From: Epilithonimonas hungarica
GTDB taxonomy: Bacteria > Bacteroidota > Bacteroidia > Flavobacteriales > Weeksellaceae
Length of the DNA: 64,000 nucleotides
Reading direction: 5' to 3'
NCBI RefSeq assembly: GCF_900102265.1
Contig: NZ_FNBH01000001.1
Coordinates: forward strand, 248,001-312,000
A program made the position numbers and the translations under genes. Under the pieces are notes generated by a model. That model was not told the origin of the DNA. It saw only the letters and a list, made by a program, of their open reading frames with translations, and did not search any database. Positions within the stretch are counted from its first letter, which is position 1, and each line of letters starts with the position of its first letter. This document shows, piece by piece, positions 1 through 9,160 of the stretch.

Positions 1-728
1 ACAGCTTTTGTATCGATCAACCCGCCTCGGCTGGTGTTGATGATCATTACATTCTGCTTCATTTTTTTGATTGAATCTTCATTGATCAAATGATGTGTAG
101 ATTCCATCAACGGACAATGAAGAGAAACAATATCGGACTCAGAAAGCAACTGTTCCTGAGAAACATAATCGATTCCAAGGTTTTTCAGTTCCTGATTTTC
201 TGTTATATCAAAAGCTAAAACTCTTGCCCCGAAACCTTTCGCAATTTTTGCAAAAGCAGCACCGATATTTCCTGTTCCTATAACACCAATTGTCTTCTGA
301 TAAAGATTGAAGCCCATCAATCCGTTCAAAGCAAAATTCTGTTCACGAACTCTATTATAGGCTTTGTGTGTTTTCCGGTCAAGAGTGAGGATCATTGCCA
401 TAGCATGTTCTGCAACTGCTTCCGGAGAATACGCCGGAACTCTGGAAACTCTCAAGCCAAGACGTTTTGCTGCTTCCAGATCTACATTGTTGAACCCTGC
501 ACATCGCAAAGCAATATATTTCACGCCTTTTTTGGACAAAGATTCCAAAACTTCTGCGTTCAGTTTGTCGTTCACAAAGGCGCAAACAGCATCAGAGTGG
601 TCTATGAGATTCAGAACGTGCGGACCAAGATGTGTTTCAAAATAATCCAGTTCAAAATTGAATTGCTGATTGGCTTTGTCAAAGAATTCCTTGTCGTAAG
701 GTTTGGAAGAGAAGAAGGTAACTTTCAT
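1..728 (-). CDS. D-2-hydroxyacid dehydrogenase (LdhA-like), partial
   Basis: NAD-dependent D-isomer 2-hydroxyacid dehydrogenase, probably of the fermentative D-lactate dehydrogenase group that interconverts pyruvate and D-lactate in the cytoplasm. The first 242 codons are present and the 3' end is cut off by the window edge. Visible motifs are RCAGFNNVD, the substrate-side loop typical of LdhA; VIGTGNIGAAFAK, the Rossmann glycine loop that binds NAD; and HCPLMEST, the segment that carries cofactor contacts in this family. The start is the ATG at 728-726, giving MKVTFFSSKPYD. Substrate assignment within this broad family is inference from the RCAGFNNVD motif. The gene stands alone here, pointing left out of the window. 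Confidence 0.88.
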   Translation of the reverse strand, partial: MKVTFFSSKPYDKEFFDKANQQFNFELDYFETHLGPHVLNLIDHSDAVCAFVNDKLNAEVLESLSKKGVKYIALRCAGFNNVDLEAAKRLGLRVSRVPAYSPEAVAEHAMAMILTLDRKTHKAYNRVREQNFALNGLMGFNLYQKTIGVIGTGNIGAAFAKIAKGFGARVLAFDITENQELKNLGIDYVSQEQLLSESDIVSLHCPLMESTHHLINEDSIKKMKQNVMIINTSRGGLIDTKA

Positions 729-804
729 ATATTGAAATAGTTTTTTTATACTTTAAAATTACAAAGTTTGATTTCAAATAAAACATTTTCCTCATTGATA
801 TTCA

Positions 805-1146
805 TCAGTCGTTCCGATTTTTTCGGGCTAATTTTTTTTCAACCCAAATTGTTGCAAATGGGAAAAAAGCTGCACACAAAGCAAAAATAGAATCCTCATC
901 ATCCCAACTGAATATCTTTCTCACAGGAAGCAAGAGCAAAAGATAAAGCGTAAAAAATAATCCGTGAATATTCCCAATGATAATAATGTAAATGGTCGGC
1001 AGAAGTTCATCGTGATCGGTTCTGATCCAGACCATTGCGGAAAATAATAACAGCCAGGAAACAGCTTCTGCAAAGCAAACTTGTTTAAACCATTTGATGA
1101 GTTTGTCTTCAGGATATTTTGAAAAGTATTTTTCTATGATGTTCAT
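805..1146 (-). CDS. DUF3817-type small integral membrane protein
   Basis: A 113-residue predicted inner-membrane protein with three hydrophobic segments: near residues 28-42 (FAEAVSWLLLFSAMVW), 52-75 and 88-102. The N-terminal amphipathic helix followed by an FAEAVS(W/Y)LLLF segment and the IHGLFFTLY segment are the pattern I associate with DUF3817, a family of unknown function related to the C-terminal part of some transporters. Its start codon overlaps the stop of the upstream gene by four bases (ATGA), so the two are probably translated together. No function can be assigned beyond membrane location. Confidence 0.75.
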   Translation of the reverse strand: MNIIEKYFSKYPEDKLIKWFKQVCFAEAVSWLLLFSAMVWIRTDHDELLPTIYIIIIGNIHGLFFTLYLLLLLPVRKIFSWDDEDSIFALCAAFFPFATIWVEKKLARKNRND

Positions 1147-1748
1147 TTTCTTTCTTTTTCAGATTTCAGGATCTTTGCCAAAGTTAGTTCGTAATTTTTA
1201 TCATATTCCAGATCTTTTCCGTTGTCATCTTCACCGTCTTGTATGACGTATCCAAGATCTTTGATTTTATTCCCCTCGATTTTGTAAAAACTTGTCCAAT
1301 TTTTGCCAGACATTACCAAACAATCGATGAGGTCATATTCTTTCAGGTAATTTGGATTTTTAATTTCATCAAAGCCTTCAATTTTCCTCAGATTTTGATT
1401 TTTGAAATCAACTATAAAAAGATTGTAGGTCAAATTGCTCCTCACATCAGAAGTGTTTTCTATCAAAATATCTTTGATTCCATCGCCATTGAAATCAATG
1501 AACTCAACATTTTGAAACTGACTGTGCAATCTTTCCTGATGTATTATTTTTTCTTTTCCTTTGATCTTCTTCGAGAAGGTAAACAATACATTTAATATGG
1601 TCTGGTCTTTCGGGTCAAATTCCAAAGACACAGAATAGCCTCTCTTGTTAAAAATCGAATCACAATTTATTTTAACGACCTCTTTGCTTTGGGCAACAAG
1701 TAACGTTTGGAAAATCAAAAGAATGATTAAAATAAGACTTCTTTTCAT
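1143..1748 (-). CDS. Secreted protein of unknown function with a calcium-loop-like motif
   Basis: About 201 residues from the ATG at 1748 (MKRSLILIILLIFQ), which directly begins a signal peptide ending near VAQS. An upstream in-frame start at 1790 would put 14 extra residues before the signal and would overlap nadD, so the shorter form is preferred. The sequence FIDFNGDGIKDILIE resembles one FG-GAP/VCBS calcium-binding turn, as seen in small periplasmic proteins of Bacteroidota. No enzyme motif is visible. It sits between nadD and the DUF3817 gene on the same strand: the nadD stop is 7 nt upstream and the stop overlaps the DUF3817 start, so it is part of a three-gene transcription unit. Confidence 0.7.
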   Translation of the reverse strand: MKRSLILIILLIFQTLLVAQSKEVVKINCDSIFNKRGYSVSLEFDPKDQTILNVLFTFSKKIKGKEKIIHQERLHSQFQNVEFIDFNGDGIKDILIENTSDVRSNLTYNLFIVDFKNQNLRKIEGFDEIKNPNYLKEYDLIDCLVMSGKNWTSFYKIEGNKIKDLGYVIQDGEDDNGKDLEYDKNYELTLAKILKSEKERK

Positions 1749-1755
1749 CCAAGAT

Positions 1756-2355
1756 TTATTTGTAGAAACTACTTCCATCAAGATATTCAAAAACCTCCGG
1801 AGGCAGCATTGGCCTTGTGTTTTTTCCTGATTTGATCATATTTCGGATCTCTGTCGCGGAGAGCTCTATGATTGGAGCTTTTACCTGATGGATATTCTCG
1901 TGCTGCAAATAGTCCGATTTCTTTTCTTCTCCGAAAATTCTAGGATAAACAATGATCTGATATTTTTCGAGAAGCAACTCGTAATTTTTCCATTTATGAA
2001 GGCTTGCTAAATTGTCTTCTCCCATTATAAGTGAAAAAGAAAGATCTGGATGTTTTTCTTGGAGATATGTTAAAGTATCAATCGTGTAACTTGGCCTTGG
2101 CAATAAGAATTCTACATTGGAAGCACGCATTCTTGGATAATTTTTAATCGCTAATTGTACCATATCCAGCCTGTTGTGGTCTTTCAACAAGGATTTTTTG
2201 TCTTTGAAGGGATTTTGAGGACTTACGATAAACCATAATTCCCACATATCAGAGTTTTCCAAAATATAATTGGCCAATATCAGGTGACCAATATGAATGG
2301 GATTGAATGAGCCGAAAAATAATCCGATCTTTTTGCGATTTTCCAAAATTATCAA
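1756..2355 (-). CDS. nadD: Nicotinate-nucleotide adenylyltransferase
   Basis: NadD joins nicotinate mononucleotide and ATP to form deamido-NAD, the penultimate step of NAD synthesis in the cytoplasm. The 199-residue protein has the nucleotidyltransferase signature GSFNPIHIGHL near the N-terminus, with the HIGH-like histidines, and the C-terminal SATEIRNMI motif that corresponds to the ISSTxIR ATP-binding motif. Length matches the family. No ATG exists in frame at the 5' end; the start is a TTG at 2355, or the TTG at 2346 that would give MENRKKIGLFF. A TAnnTTTG promoter box lies 14 nt upstream of the first TTG. It heads the three-gene unit that runs left to position 805. Confidence 0.93.
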   Translation of the reverse strand: MIILENRKKIGLFFGSFNPIHIGHLILANYILENSDMWELWFIVSPQNPFKDKKSLLKDHNRLDMVQLAIKNYPRMRASNVEFLLPRPSYTIDTLTYLQEKHPDLSFSLIMGEDNLASLHKWKNYELLLEKYQIIVYPRIFGEEKKSDYLQHENIHQVKAPIIELSATEIRNMIKSGKNTRPMLPPEVFEYLDGSSFYK

Positions 2356-2369
2356 TGATTTATAGATCT

Positions 2370-2377
2370 CAAATTTA
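2370..2377 (-). promoter_or_regulatory. Bacteroidota -7 box for nadD
   Basis: On the minus strand the sequence is TAAATTTG, a match to the TAnnTTTG -7 consensus of Bacteroidota housekeeping promoters. It is followed by 14 nt and then the TTG start of nadD, a plausible short leader. I did not find a clear -33 TTG element at the ideal distance. Confidence 0.5.
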
Positions 2378-2464
2378 GAAAATTAAAATGTCAATCTGAA
2401 ATCGAATTCTCATCCAAAAACAGTATTTTCTCATTAGATGTTTTTAAAATCAATTACTTATGAT

Positions 2465-2472
2465 TAATTTTG
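2465..2472 (+). promoter_or_regulatory. -7 box for the LytS-like kinase
   Basis: TAATTTTG matches TAnnTTTG and lies 15 nt before the ATG at 2488. This implies a very short 5' leader of about 8-11 nt. It also argues that the in-frame TTG at 2470, which lies inside the box, is not the true start. Confidence 0.55.
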
Positions 2473-2487
2473 CGACAAACACAATGG

Positions 2488-4386
2488 ATGAGAAAAATTC
2501 TACTTTTTCTGCTGATACTTTCTGCATTATTCATATCGGCGCAATCTGTCGCAGATTCTCTATTAGCCTTACTTAAGAGTGAAAAGAACCCTGCAAATAT
2601 TCCAGCTTTACAAAATCAAATTTCAGACGAGTACAAATATTCTGATCCGGAACAGATGCAAAAATTTGCAATTCATGCCCTAAGAAATGCAAAAAAGCAT
2701 CAAGATCTTTATCAACAAGCTATTGCTTATCAGAATATTGGAACTTCATTCTTGATTTTTGGGGATTATGATAAAGCCTTGCAAAATTTTGATGCTGCGG
2801 AAAAAACTGGCAAGAATTTGGAGGAAAACAAAGGTGTCCAAGAAACTTTAGCCAAGATATATGGCAGTAAAGGCTTTGTTCATGCGGAACAAAATAGATA
2901 TGCATTGGCTCTTGAATATGATTTTAGAGCGTTGGAAATTTATGAAACTTATAGAAACAAAGAACAAATAGCAAAAATAAACAATAATATTGGCGTTATT
3001 TATAGGTCAATAAATGATAATGAGAAAGCATTAGAATATTTTTTAATTGCAAATAATAACAAAAAAATAGCTAATGTTTGTTCAAATATTGGTTTTATTT
3101 ACTTGAATAAAAATGATTTAAAAAATGCATTAAAATTTTTTAATGAAGCATTACTTGAATATAAAAAAAAACCAGATGCAAGAGGATTGGGGGATTTATA
3201 TAATAATTATGCTTCATATTTTGTGAAGACAGGAGATATTACACAAGCTAAAAAGTATCTCTTTGAAGCAGAGAAAATATTTTTAAGTATTCAGGATAAA
3301 TTTGAAATTTCTGATACTTATATGTCATTATCTGACATTTTTTTTAAAGAGAACAATCTTGTAAAAGCTATTTTCTATTCTAAAAAAAGTTTAGAGGTTG
3401 CTAACGAACTTGATATTACTGAAACAAAAGTTATTACGGAAAAATTACTTTCGGATATTTATGATAAGCAAGGAAATAAAGAGTTAGCACTGCTTCATCT
3501 CAGAAATTATAATGTGGAAAGAGATAAGCTTGAAAAAATTATTAATGAACAGCAACGTTTGAAAACTGAACTTAATTTCCAATATGAAAAAGAACAGCTG
3601 GAAAAGCGGGAGAATGCAAGCCGAGAAAGGCTGAAAGGTTTTTTTATCATTGCATTGGTGGGCGTTTTTCTGTTGGGAACATTTTTATATTACCGAAATC
3701 GAGAAAAGCAAAAAACGATCCTCCTTCAGAAACAATTGGCCGAGTTCGAGCATAAAGCTTTACATCTGCAGATGAATCCGCATTTTGTCTTCAATTGTTT
3801 GGCGGCGATCTCAGCATTTGTAATGCAGAATGGAAAAGATGAAGCTGTCCGGTACCTGTCCAAATTTTCGAAACTAATGCGCCTTACTTTGGAGTTTTCA
3901 AAAGAATCCTCCATTACAATCGATAAAGAAATAGAAGCGCTGAAGAATTATCTGGAGCTGGAACAATTAAGGTTCAATCATAAGTTCGATTTTAAGATCT
4001 ATAAAGATCCGGAAATTGAAGATGATACAACAATTCCATCTTTGCTGTTGCAACCTTATGTGGAAAACGCGATCATTCATGGCGTGGTCCCGAAAGAAGG
4101 TAAGGGTTTCATTGATATTACTTTTCAACAGACCGAGGAGAATCTTATTTGTACCATCACAGATAACGGTGTGGGAATCGAAAGATCAAAGATGGGGAAA
4201 GCCAATTTTGTGAATGCACACAAATCTATGGCGATGGAGATCTCACAAAAAAGATTGGAAACTCTAGAACAATTGGAAAATAAAAAGATCGAATTGGATA
4301 TTACAGAACTAGAAGATAATGAAATTGTCTTGGGAACCCAGGTTCTGATAAAACTACCATTAGAATTCATAAAGCATACCACATGA
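2488..4386 (+). CDS. TPR-containing LytS-like sensor histidine kinase
   Basis: Membrane sensor kinase of the His_kinase/LytS class. From the ATG at 2488 it has 632 residues. A signal peptide (MRKILLFLLILSALFISAQ) is followed by a periplasmic tetratricopeptide-repeat array to about residue 330, a coiled coil, and one transmembrane helix near residue 384. The kinase core starts at LQMNPHFVFN with the phospho-acceptor His near residue 432; LLLQPYVENAIIHG is the N-box of the ATPase. The stop overlaps the start of the next gene, the cognate LytTR regulator (ATGA). The TPR-coding part (about 2950-3490) is visibly richer in A/T codons than the kinase part. The ligand is unknown; TPR sensor modules of this type usually bind peptides or partner proteins. 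Confidence 0.9.
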   Translation: MRKILLFLLILSALFISAQSVADSLLALLKSEKNPANIPALQNQISDEYKYSDPEQMQKFAIHALRNAKKHQDLYQQAIAYQNIGTSFLIFGDYDKALQNFDAAEKTGKNLEENKGVQETLAKIYGSKGFVHAEQNRYALALEYDFRALEIYETYRNKEQIAKINNNIGVIYRSINDNEKALEYFLIANNNKKIANVCSNIGFIYLNKNDLKNALKFFNEALLEYKKKPDARGLGDLYNNYASYFVKTGDITQAKKYLFEAEKIFLSIQDKFEISDTYMSLSDIFFKENNLVKAIFYSKKSLEVANELDITETKVITEKLLSDIYDKQGNKELALLHLRNYNVERDKLEKIINEQQRLKTELNFQYEKEQLEKRENASRERLKGFFIIALVGVFLLGTFLYYRNREKQKTILLQKQLAEFEHKALHLQMNPHFVFNCLAAISAFVMQNGKDEAVRYLSKFSKLMRLTLEFSKESSITIDKEIEALKNYLELEQLRFNHKFDFKIYKDPEIEDDTTIPSLLLQPYVENAIIHGVVPKEGKGFIDITFQQTEENLICTITDNGVGIERSKMGKANFVNAHKSMAMEISQKRLETLEQLENKKIELDITELEDNEIVLGTQVLIKLPLEFIKHTT

Positions 4387-5147
4387 TAACTGCAATTTTA
4401 ATAGATGATGACCATAATCTCAGAAACGGGATGAGAGCGATGTTGTCCTTATATGCTCCCGAGATTGAAATTCTTGGTGAGGCGGAAAGTGTAAAGACGG
4501 GAATACAGCTTATAGAAAAAACAAATCCCCAAATTGTTTTCCTGGATATCATGATGAATGATGGTTCGGGATTCGATATTTTGGAAAAGCTTAATACCAA
4601 ATATGGAAAGATCTCTTCGCATATTGTGTTTGTTACGGCTCATGAAAAATTCGCGATAAGGGCTTTTAGGTTCAGCGCATTGGATTTTCTTCTGAAACCG
4701 ATTGATCCGGAAGATTTGCAGGCGGTTATTAGAAAAATCAAAAATATTACTCATTTGGACAACGGAAACAAAAATATCGAGTTGCTTCTGGAAAATATTA
4801 CAAGAAAAACCGACAATTTCAAAAAGATAGCCCTGTCAACTTCGGATGGAATTCATCTGTTTGAGGTCAAGGATATTATCCGATGCGAGTCTGTGGATAA
4901 TTATACCAAATTCTACATCAAGAATCATAATAAAGTAGTAATGATATCCAAAACTTTGAAAGAATATGAAGAATTACTATCTGACCAGGGATTTGAGCGC
5001 ATCCACCAGTCTCATCTCATCAATCTGAATGAGATGAGGTCCTACATCAAAAAAGATGGGGGATTTGTAATAATGTCGGACCATGCGCAGCTTCCGGTAT
5101 CTCAAAGAAAAAGGGATAGACTACAAGATCTGATCAGTAGGTTTTAA
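4383..5147 (+). CDS. LytTR-family response regulator
   Basis: DNA-binding response regulator of 254 residues, partner of the upstream kinase. The receiver domain has the acidic pair at residues 8-10 (LIDDD), the phospho-acceptor Asp55 in FLDIM, and a conserved switch Thr in FVTAH and Lys in LLKPID. A linker leads to the C-terminal LytTR domain (about 150-254), with the typical IIRCESVDNYTKFY strand and FERIHQSHLINL region, which contacts DNA direct repeats. Start ATG at 4383 overlaps the kinase stop by four bases, a strong sign of translational coupling. The target is unknown; the LRR surface protein just downstream is a possible one, by position only. Confidence 0.93.
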   Translation: MITAILIDDDHNLRNGMRAMLSLYAPEIEILGEAESVKTGIQLIEKTNPQIVFLDIMMNDGSGFDILEKLNTKYGKISSHIVFVTAHEKFAIRAFRFSALDFLLKPIDPEDLQAVIRKIKNITHLDNGNKNIELLLENITRKTDNFKKIALSTSDGIHLFEVKDIIRCESVDNYTKFYIKNHNKVVMISKTLKEYEELLSDQGFERIHQSHLINLNEMRSYIKKDGGFVIMSDHAQLPVSQRKRDRLQDLISRF

Positions 5148-5230
5148 ATTCTAATTCAAAGCCAACGAATTCTAAATGAATTAATAACTATAATTATTTT
5201 ATAAATTAAATTTACCCACGATAAACACAA

Positions 5231-8200
5231 ATGATGAAAACAAAATTATTCTTTTGGCTTGTATTCCTTTCTATAGGAATGCAGGCTCAAAATATCAACT
5301 TTCCGGATGCTAAATTTAAACAAGCATTAATAGGAGGCATCAATGCTAATAACAATTTTGTGGTTTGCTATGATCAAAATGGAACTAACATTCTCGTAGA
5401 CCAAAATGATGACGGAGAAATCCAGATGTCAGAAGCGGCTTTGGTATATAGAATCGATTTCAGGCAGGTGTCCAATTATACCACTTTGGAAGGAATCAAT
5501 TCCTTTGTGAATTTGGAATCAATATATTATATCAATGATTCTTCCTATTCACATAGCCACGGAAAAATTGGTAGTATAAATCTTGACGGACTTGGCAATT
5601 TCAAAACTTTTAATTTGTCAGGATGCGATATTGAAAAAGTAAGTGTAAAAAATTGCCCTAATGTTTTGGAGATAAGGTCAGCTTATACGGATTCTTATAA
5701 TGGCACATCTTCCTACAATATGCAAGGGAATACACAGGAATTGATTGTTCAGAATTGTCCGCAAGTAAAGACAATTGCTTGGACCGGTAATAATTTGGGG
5801 TCGGCAAATATCACGAATTGCCCCAATCTCACACACTTAGAATTAAGAGGAAATTCTTTAGTAACTTTTGATGCTTCTCAATTTTCAAATCTTGATTATT
5901 TTGATGTATCGAATAATCAGCAGACAAATGGATCGATTTTCGGAGAACCTAATAATAACCCATCGCTTACCAGTCTGAATGTAAATGGATTATCAAAATT
6001 GAAATATTTGAATGTTAGTAATCAGTTACTTACGAGCCTAAACTTGGCACAAATGTCGTTTTTGGAAATATTAAATTGTAAGAATAATAAGATAACAAAT
6101 ACATTAGATATTTCTCAAAGCTCAAGATTAACATATCTGGACTTTTCGGCTAATCAAATCAAGGCCATATCACTTCCCGATTTATCGGACATTAGCACTT
6201 TTCTTGCAAACAATAATTTATTGGAAAATAATGGTTTGGATTTTACAAAATTATTTGCTGTAAAAAATCTTAACAGGACTATTAATTTATCATACAATAA
6301 TCTCAATCAAAATATTACTCTTTCATCGTCAGGTGTAAGCTTCATGAATTTGGATCTGAGTTATAACAAAATATCTGACTTTAAGGTTTCCGGGACTTTT
6401 TCAAGCTGGTCCGGGGAAGCGAATCTTTTGTTAAATGATAACTTGTTGGAACATATCGATTTAGGTGACATCAATAGCTTGAACAACTTAAATGTTTCTA
6501 ACAACCCACTTGCTGAAATCGATACGCCAAATCTTGAGACAGGATTTTTGGACTTTTCTAATACCAATGTATCATATATAAAACTAAACTCAGAGAGTAG
6601 GGTTGCGATGAATCTTCTTGCAACGGGACTAGGATCTACTACATTAAAAGTAATTTCCCAATCAGGAAGTATAGCTTTAGAAGGAAGTCAAAGTTTGGAA
6701 ACTATTGATCTGAGCGATTCTAGAATAGGTATTGAACAGATTCAGAATATGCCATTGCTAAAAAGCATATATATGAAAAATGGGATCAAAGATCAGATTT
6801 ATGGTGGATTTTCAAATCTTCCCAATTTAAAATTTGTCTGTGCTGATGAAATGGAAATTGAAAATATAAAAACTCAACTTTCTAGAGGTGGTGTAACTAA
6901 TGTCAATGTCAATTCCTACTGCAGCTTCACACCAGGTGGAAACTATAATACGATCTCAGGAACTGTAAGATTTGATGCTAACGCCAACGGCTGCGATTCC
7001 ACAGATGAACCTTTCGAATTCCTGAAACTAAAAATAAATGACGGAACAAACTCTGGTGAGACTTTTGTCCAGAACGATGGGAAGTATGAATTCTTCTCTC
7101 AGGCAGGTAATTTCGATCTGACTGCCCATGCGGAAAATCCGGGATTGTTCTCTATTACGCCGGCAGCTTTCAATACGAGTTTTGCAGATAATAATAACAA
7201 TGTATTCACGCAAGATATTTGCGTCACAGCAAACGGAACCCAAAACGATGCGGAAGTTGTAATTGCACCGCTTACAGGAGCAAGACCGGGATTCGAGGCA
7301 ACATATAAACTGGTGTGGAGAAACAAGGGAAATACAACCTTGTCCGGTAAGATTGTCCTAAATTATGACCAAAACAAGATGACATTCCAAAGTAGTTCTT
7401 TGCCTTATGCGGCAATCAGTAACGGCTCTTTAGAATTCAATTACAGTAACTTGAAACCTTATGCGAACGAAGCTACGGAACTGATTTTCACAATCAACAC
7501 ACCAACCAACCCGACCAATCCGGTTAATTCAGGTGATATTCTTTCGTTCAATGCACAGATCACACCCAACGCAAGCGATTTGACCCCGGAAGACAATAAT
7601 TTCAAATTCGATCAAACTGTTGTCAATTCATTTGATCCGAACGATATTACTTGTATGGAAGGCGAGATCATTCCTACGACGGCTGTTGGCAAATACATGC
7701 ATTATGTTGTTAATTTTGAAAACACAGGGACGGCGGAAGCGGAGAACATCGTTGTGAAAATGAAGATAGACCCTGCAGAATTCGATATCAATACTTTACA
7801 ATTACAAAATGCTTCTTCAGATGTTACAACTGTAATTACGGGGAACGACGTAGAATTTAAATTCAAAAAAATAAAACTGAAGGCAGGTGGCCATGGTAAC
7901 GTATTGCTAAAAGTGAGATCGGTAACAGATCTACAAGAAGGAGACAGTGTGGATAATAGTGCAGATATCTATTTCGATTATAATTTCCCTATAACTACGA
8001 ATGAGTATGTTACCACAATTCTGGATGAACATTCTTTGCTAAATGCTAAAATTAATTATGAGGCATCTGAATTTGCTTCTAATAATTATAAAGTGAATTT
8101 TGATGCGAGCCTTAGTACGGGAAATATAACCTCATATACGTGGGAATTCCCGAATGCAGCATCTGTGTCTTCCACTTCTGCCGTTAAACCGATGGTTACT

Positions 8201-9106
8201 TATAATGTTGCCGGGAATTATACCGCTAAGTTGACCATTTCTGATGTGGACAATAATCTATCTGTAAAGACTATTACTTTCAAAGTAGGAAATACTACAG
8301 CGGATCTTTCTACAGGTAGGGATAATAATGGAAACGCTATTGCAATAGATGCAGATGATGATGATTGGAAAGGTTATGATATCAATGGTACGGAAATCAC
8401 TCCAAAAATAAGACATACATATCCTGGCTGGAGCTATGCTGATATAGGAAATGGAAATAACAGCCAATGGATCAGTCTTAATAACTTCGAAGGGTACTAT
8501 AATTATAAAAGCAGAGCGTTTACGATTCCAAATAATGCGACAGATGCCAAACTGAATCTCAGAAGTTTATCTTTTGTAAGAAATTGGACCTATTTGGTAA
8601 AAGTGGAGGCCGATGGCAGCGAAACGGAGACAGAGATCACTAAAACGCAATGGCAGAGTGACGGATTCAAAGGTTGGCTGAACGGCAGAAGCCCAAAGGT
8701 TGATAATTATTCATTGTCTCCTGGAACGTATTATATAAAAGTATTAGTTTATTCTAATAATTCTGCTGTAAGAGAATCGCTGGATGTGAATGCAATTGTT
8801 ACATGCTCTACAGGTCTTATGAATGCAAATAAGTTAGTTCCGCCAACGATAACACTTCAGACCCAAGATGTGATAAAACAGAATATAAGTGTCTATCCAG
8901 TCCCTACACATGGCGAATTGAATATCGATAGTGATTCTGATGTATTGTCTGTGGAAGTTCATGATGTGCTTGGTCGTATTTTGCAAAAGAAACATTTTGC
9001 ACCATCAAGAAAGGTGAAACTTACGATCAATAATGGTGAGGGAATTTATTTCCTAAAAATAATGACAAAACAAGGAATTGTCAATCAAAAGATCATTAAA
9101 GAATAA
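5231..9106 (+). CDS. Giant leucine-rich-repeat T9SS-exported surface protein
   Basis: A 1291-residue secreted protein. The signal peptide ends near MQAQ (residue 20). Residues about 30-560 are degenerate leucine-rich repeats with many LxxLxxxN turns (for example LTSLNLAQMSFLEILNCKNN). Around 575-650 is an SdrD/Cna-B-like domain starting ISGTVRFDANANGC. Residues 660-935 hold DUF11/DUF7619-like conserved-repeat strands (HYVVNFENTGTAEAENIVV). A PKD-like domain follows near 940-1025 (ITSYTWEFPNAASVSS), then a domain of unknown type, and residues about 1215-1291 form a T9SS type A sorting domain (ISVYPVPTHGELNI ... QKIIKE). It should be exported by the type IX system and anchored or released at the cell surface. 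An adhesin or ligand-binding role is inferred from the LRR. It follows a two-component system and ends at a strong terminator. Confidence 0.87.
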   Translation: MMKTKLFFWLVFLSIGMQAQNINFPDAKFKQALIGGINANNNFVVCYDQNGTNILVDQNDDGEIQMSEAALVYRIDFRQVSNYTTLEGINSFVNLESIYYINDSSYSHSHGKIGSINLDGLGNFKTFNLSGCDIEKVSVKNCPNVLEIRSAYTDSYNGTSSYNMQGNTQELIVQNCPQVKTIAWTGNNLGSANITNCPNLTHLELRGNSLVTFDASQFSNLDYFDVSNNQQTNGSIFGEPNNNPSLTSLNVNGLSKLKYLNVSNQLLTSLNLAQMSFLEILNCKNNKITNTLDISQSSRLTYLDFSANQIKAISLPDLSDISTFLANNNLLENNGLDFTKLFAVKNLNRTINLSYNNLNQNITLSSSGVSFMNLDLSYNKISDFKVSGTFSSWSGEANLLLNDNLLEHIDLGDINSLNNLNVSNNPLAEIDTPNLETGFLDFSNTNVSYIKLNSESRVAMNLLATGLGSTTLKVISQSGSIALEGSQSLETIDLSDSRIGIEQIQNMPLLKSIYMKNGIKDQIYGGFSNLPNLKFVCADEMEIENIKTQLSRGGVTNVNVNSYCSFTPGGNYNTISGTVRFDANANGCDSTDEPFEFLKLKINDGTNSGETFVQNDGKYEFFSQAGNFDLTAHAENPGLFSITPAAFNTSFADNNNNVFTQDICVTANGTQNDAEVVIAPLTGARPGFEATYKLVWRNKGNTTLSGKIVLNYDQNKMTFQSSSLPYAAISNGSLEFNYSNLKPYANEATELIFTINTPTNPTNPVNSGDILSFNAQITPNASDLTPEDNNFKFDQTVVNSFDPNDITCMEGEIIPTTAVGKYMHYVVNFENTGTAEAENIVVKMKIDPAEFDINTLQLQNASSDVTTVITGNDVEFKFKKIKLKAGGHGNVLLKVRSVTDLQEGDSVDNSADIYFDYNFPITTNEYVTTILDEHSLLNAKINYEASEFASNNYKVNFDASLSTGNITSYTWEFPNAASVSSTSAVKPMVTYNVAGNYTAKLTISDVDNNLSVKTITFKVGNTTADLSTGRDNNGNAIAIDADDDDWKGYDINGTEITPKIRHTYPGWSYADIGNGNNSQWISLNNFEGYYNYKSRAFTIPNNATDAKLNLRSLSFVRNWTYLVKVEADGSETETEITKTQWQSDGFKGWLNGRSPKVDNYSLSPGTYYIKVLVYSNNSAVRESLDVNAIVTCSTGLMNANKLVPPTITLQTQDVIKQNISVYPVPTHGELNIDSDSDVLSVEVHDVLGRILQKKHFAPSRKVKLTINNGEGIYFLKIMTKQGIVNQKIIKE

Positions 9107-9124
9107 AAGGAAATCGTATCAAAT

Positions 9125-9160
9125 AAAAAGTCCCGATTCAATTTTGAATCGGGACTTTTT
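9125..9160. terminator. Bidirectional intrinsic terminator
   Basis: Perfect 17-bp stem (AAAAAGTCCCGATTCAA and its complement) with a 2-nt loop, A-rich on one side and T-rich on the other, so it can stop transcription from both strands. It lies between the converging LRR protein gene and recJ, directly abutting the recJ stop codon. Confidence 0.9.

Noticed and set aside
5148-5230. Terminator or regulatory RNA between the LytTR regulator and the LRR gene
   Set aside because: Only short palindromes around GAATTC are present, no T run and no good -7 box; left unannotated.
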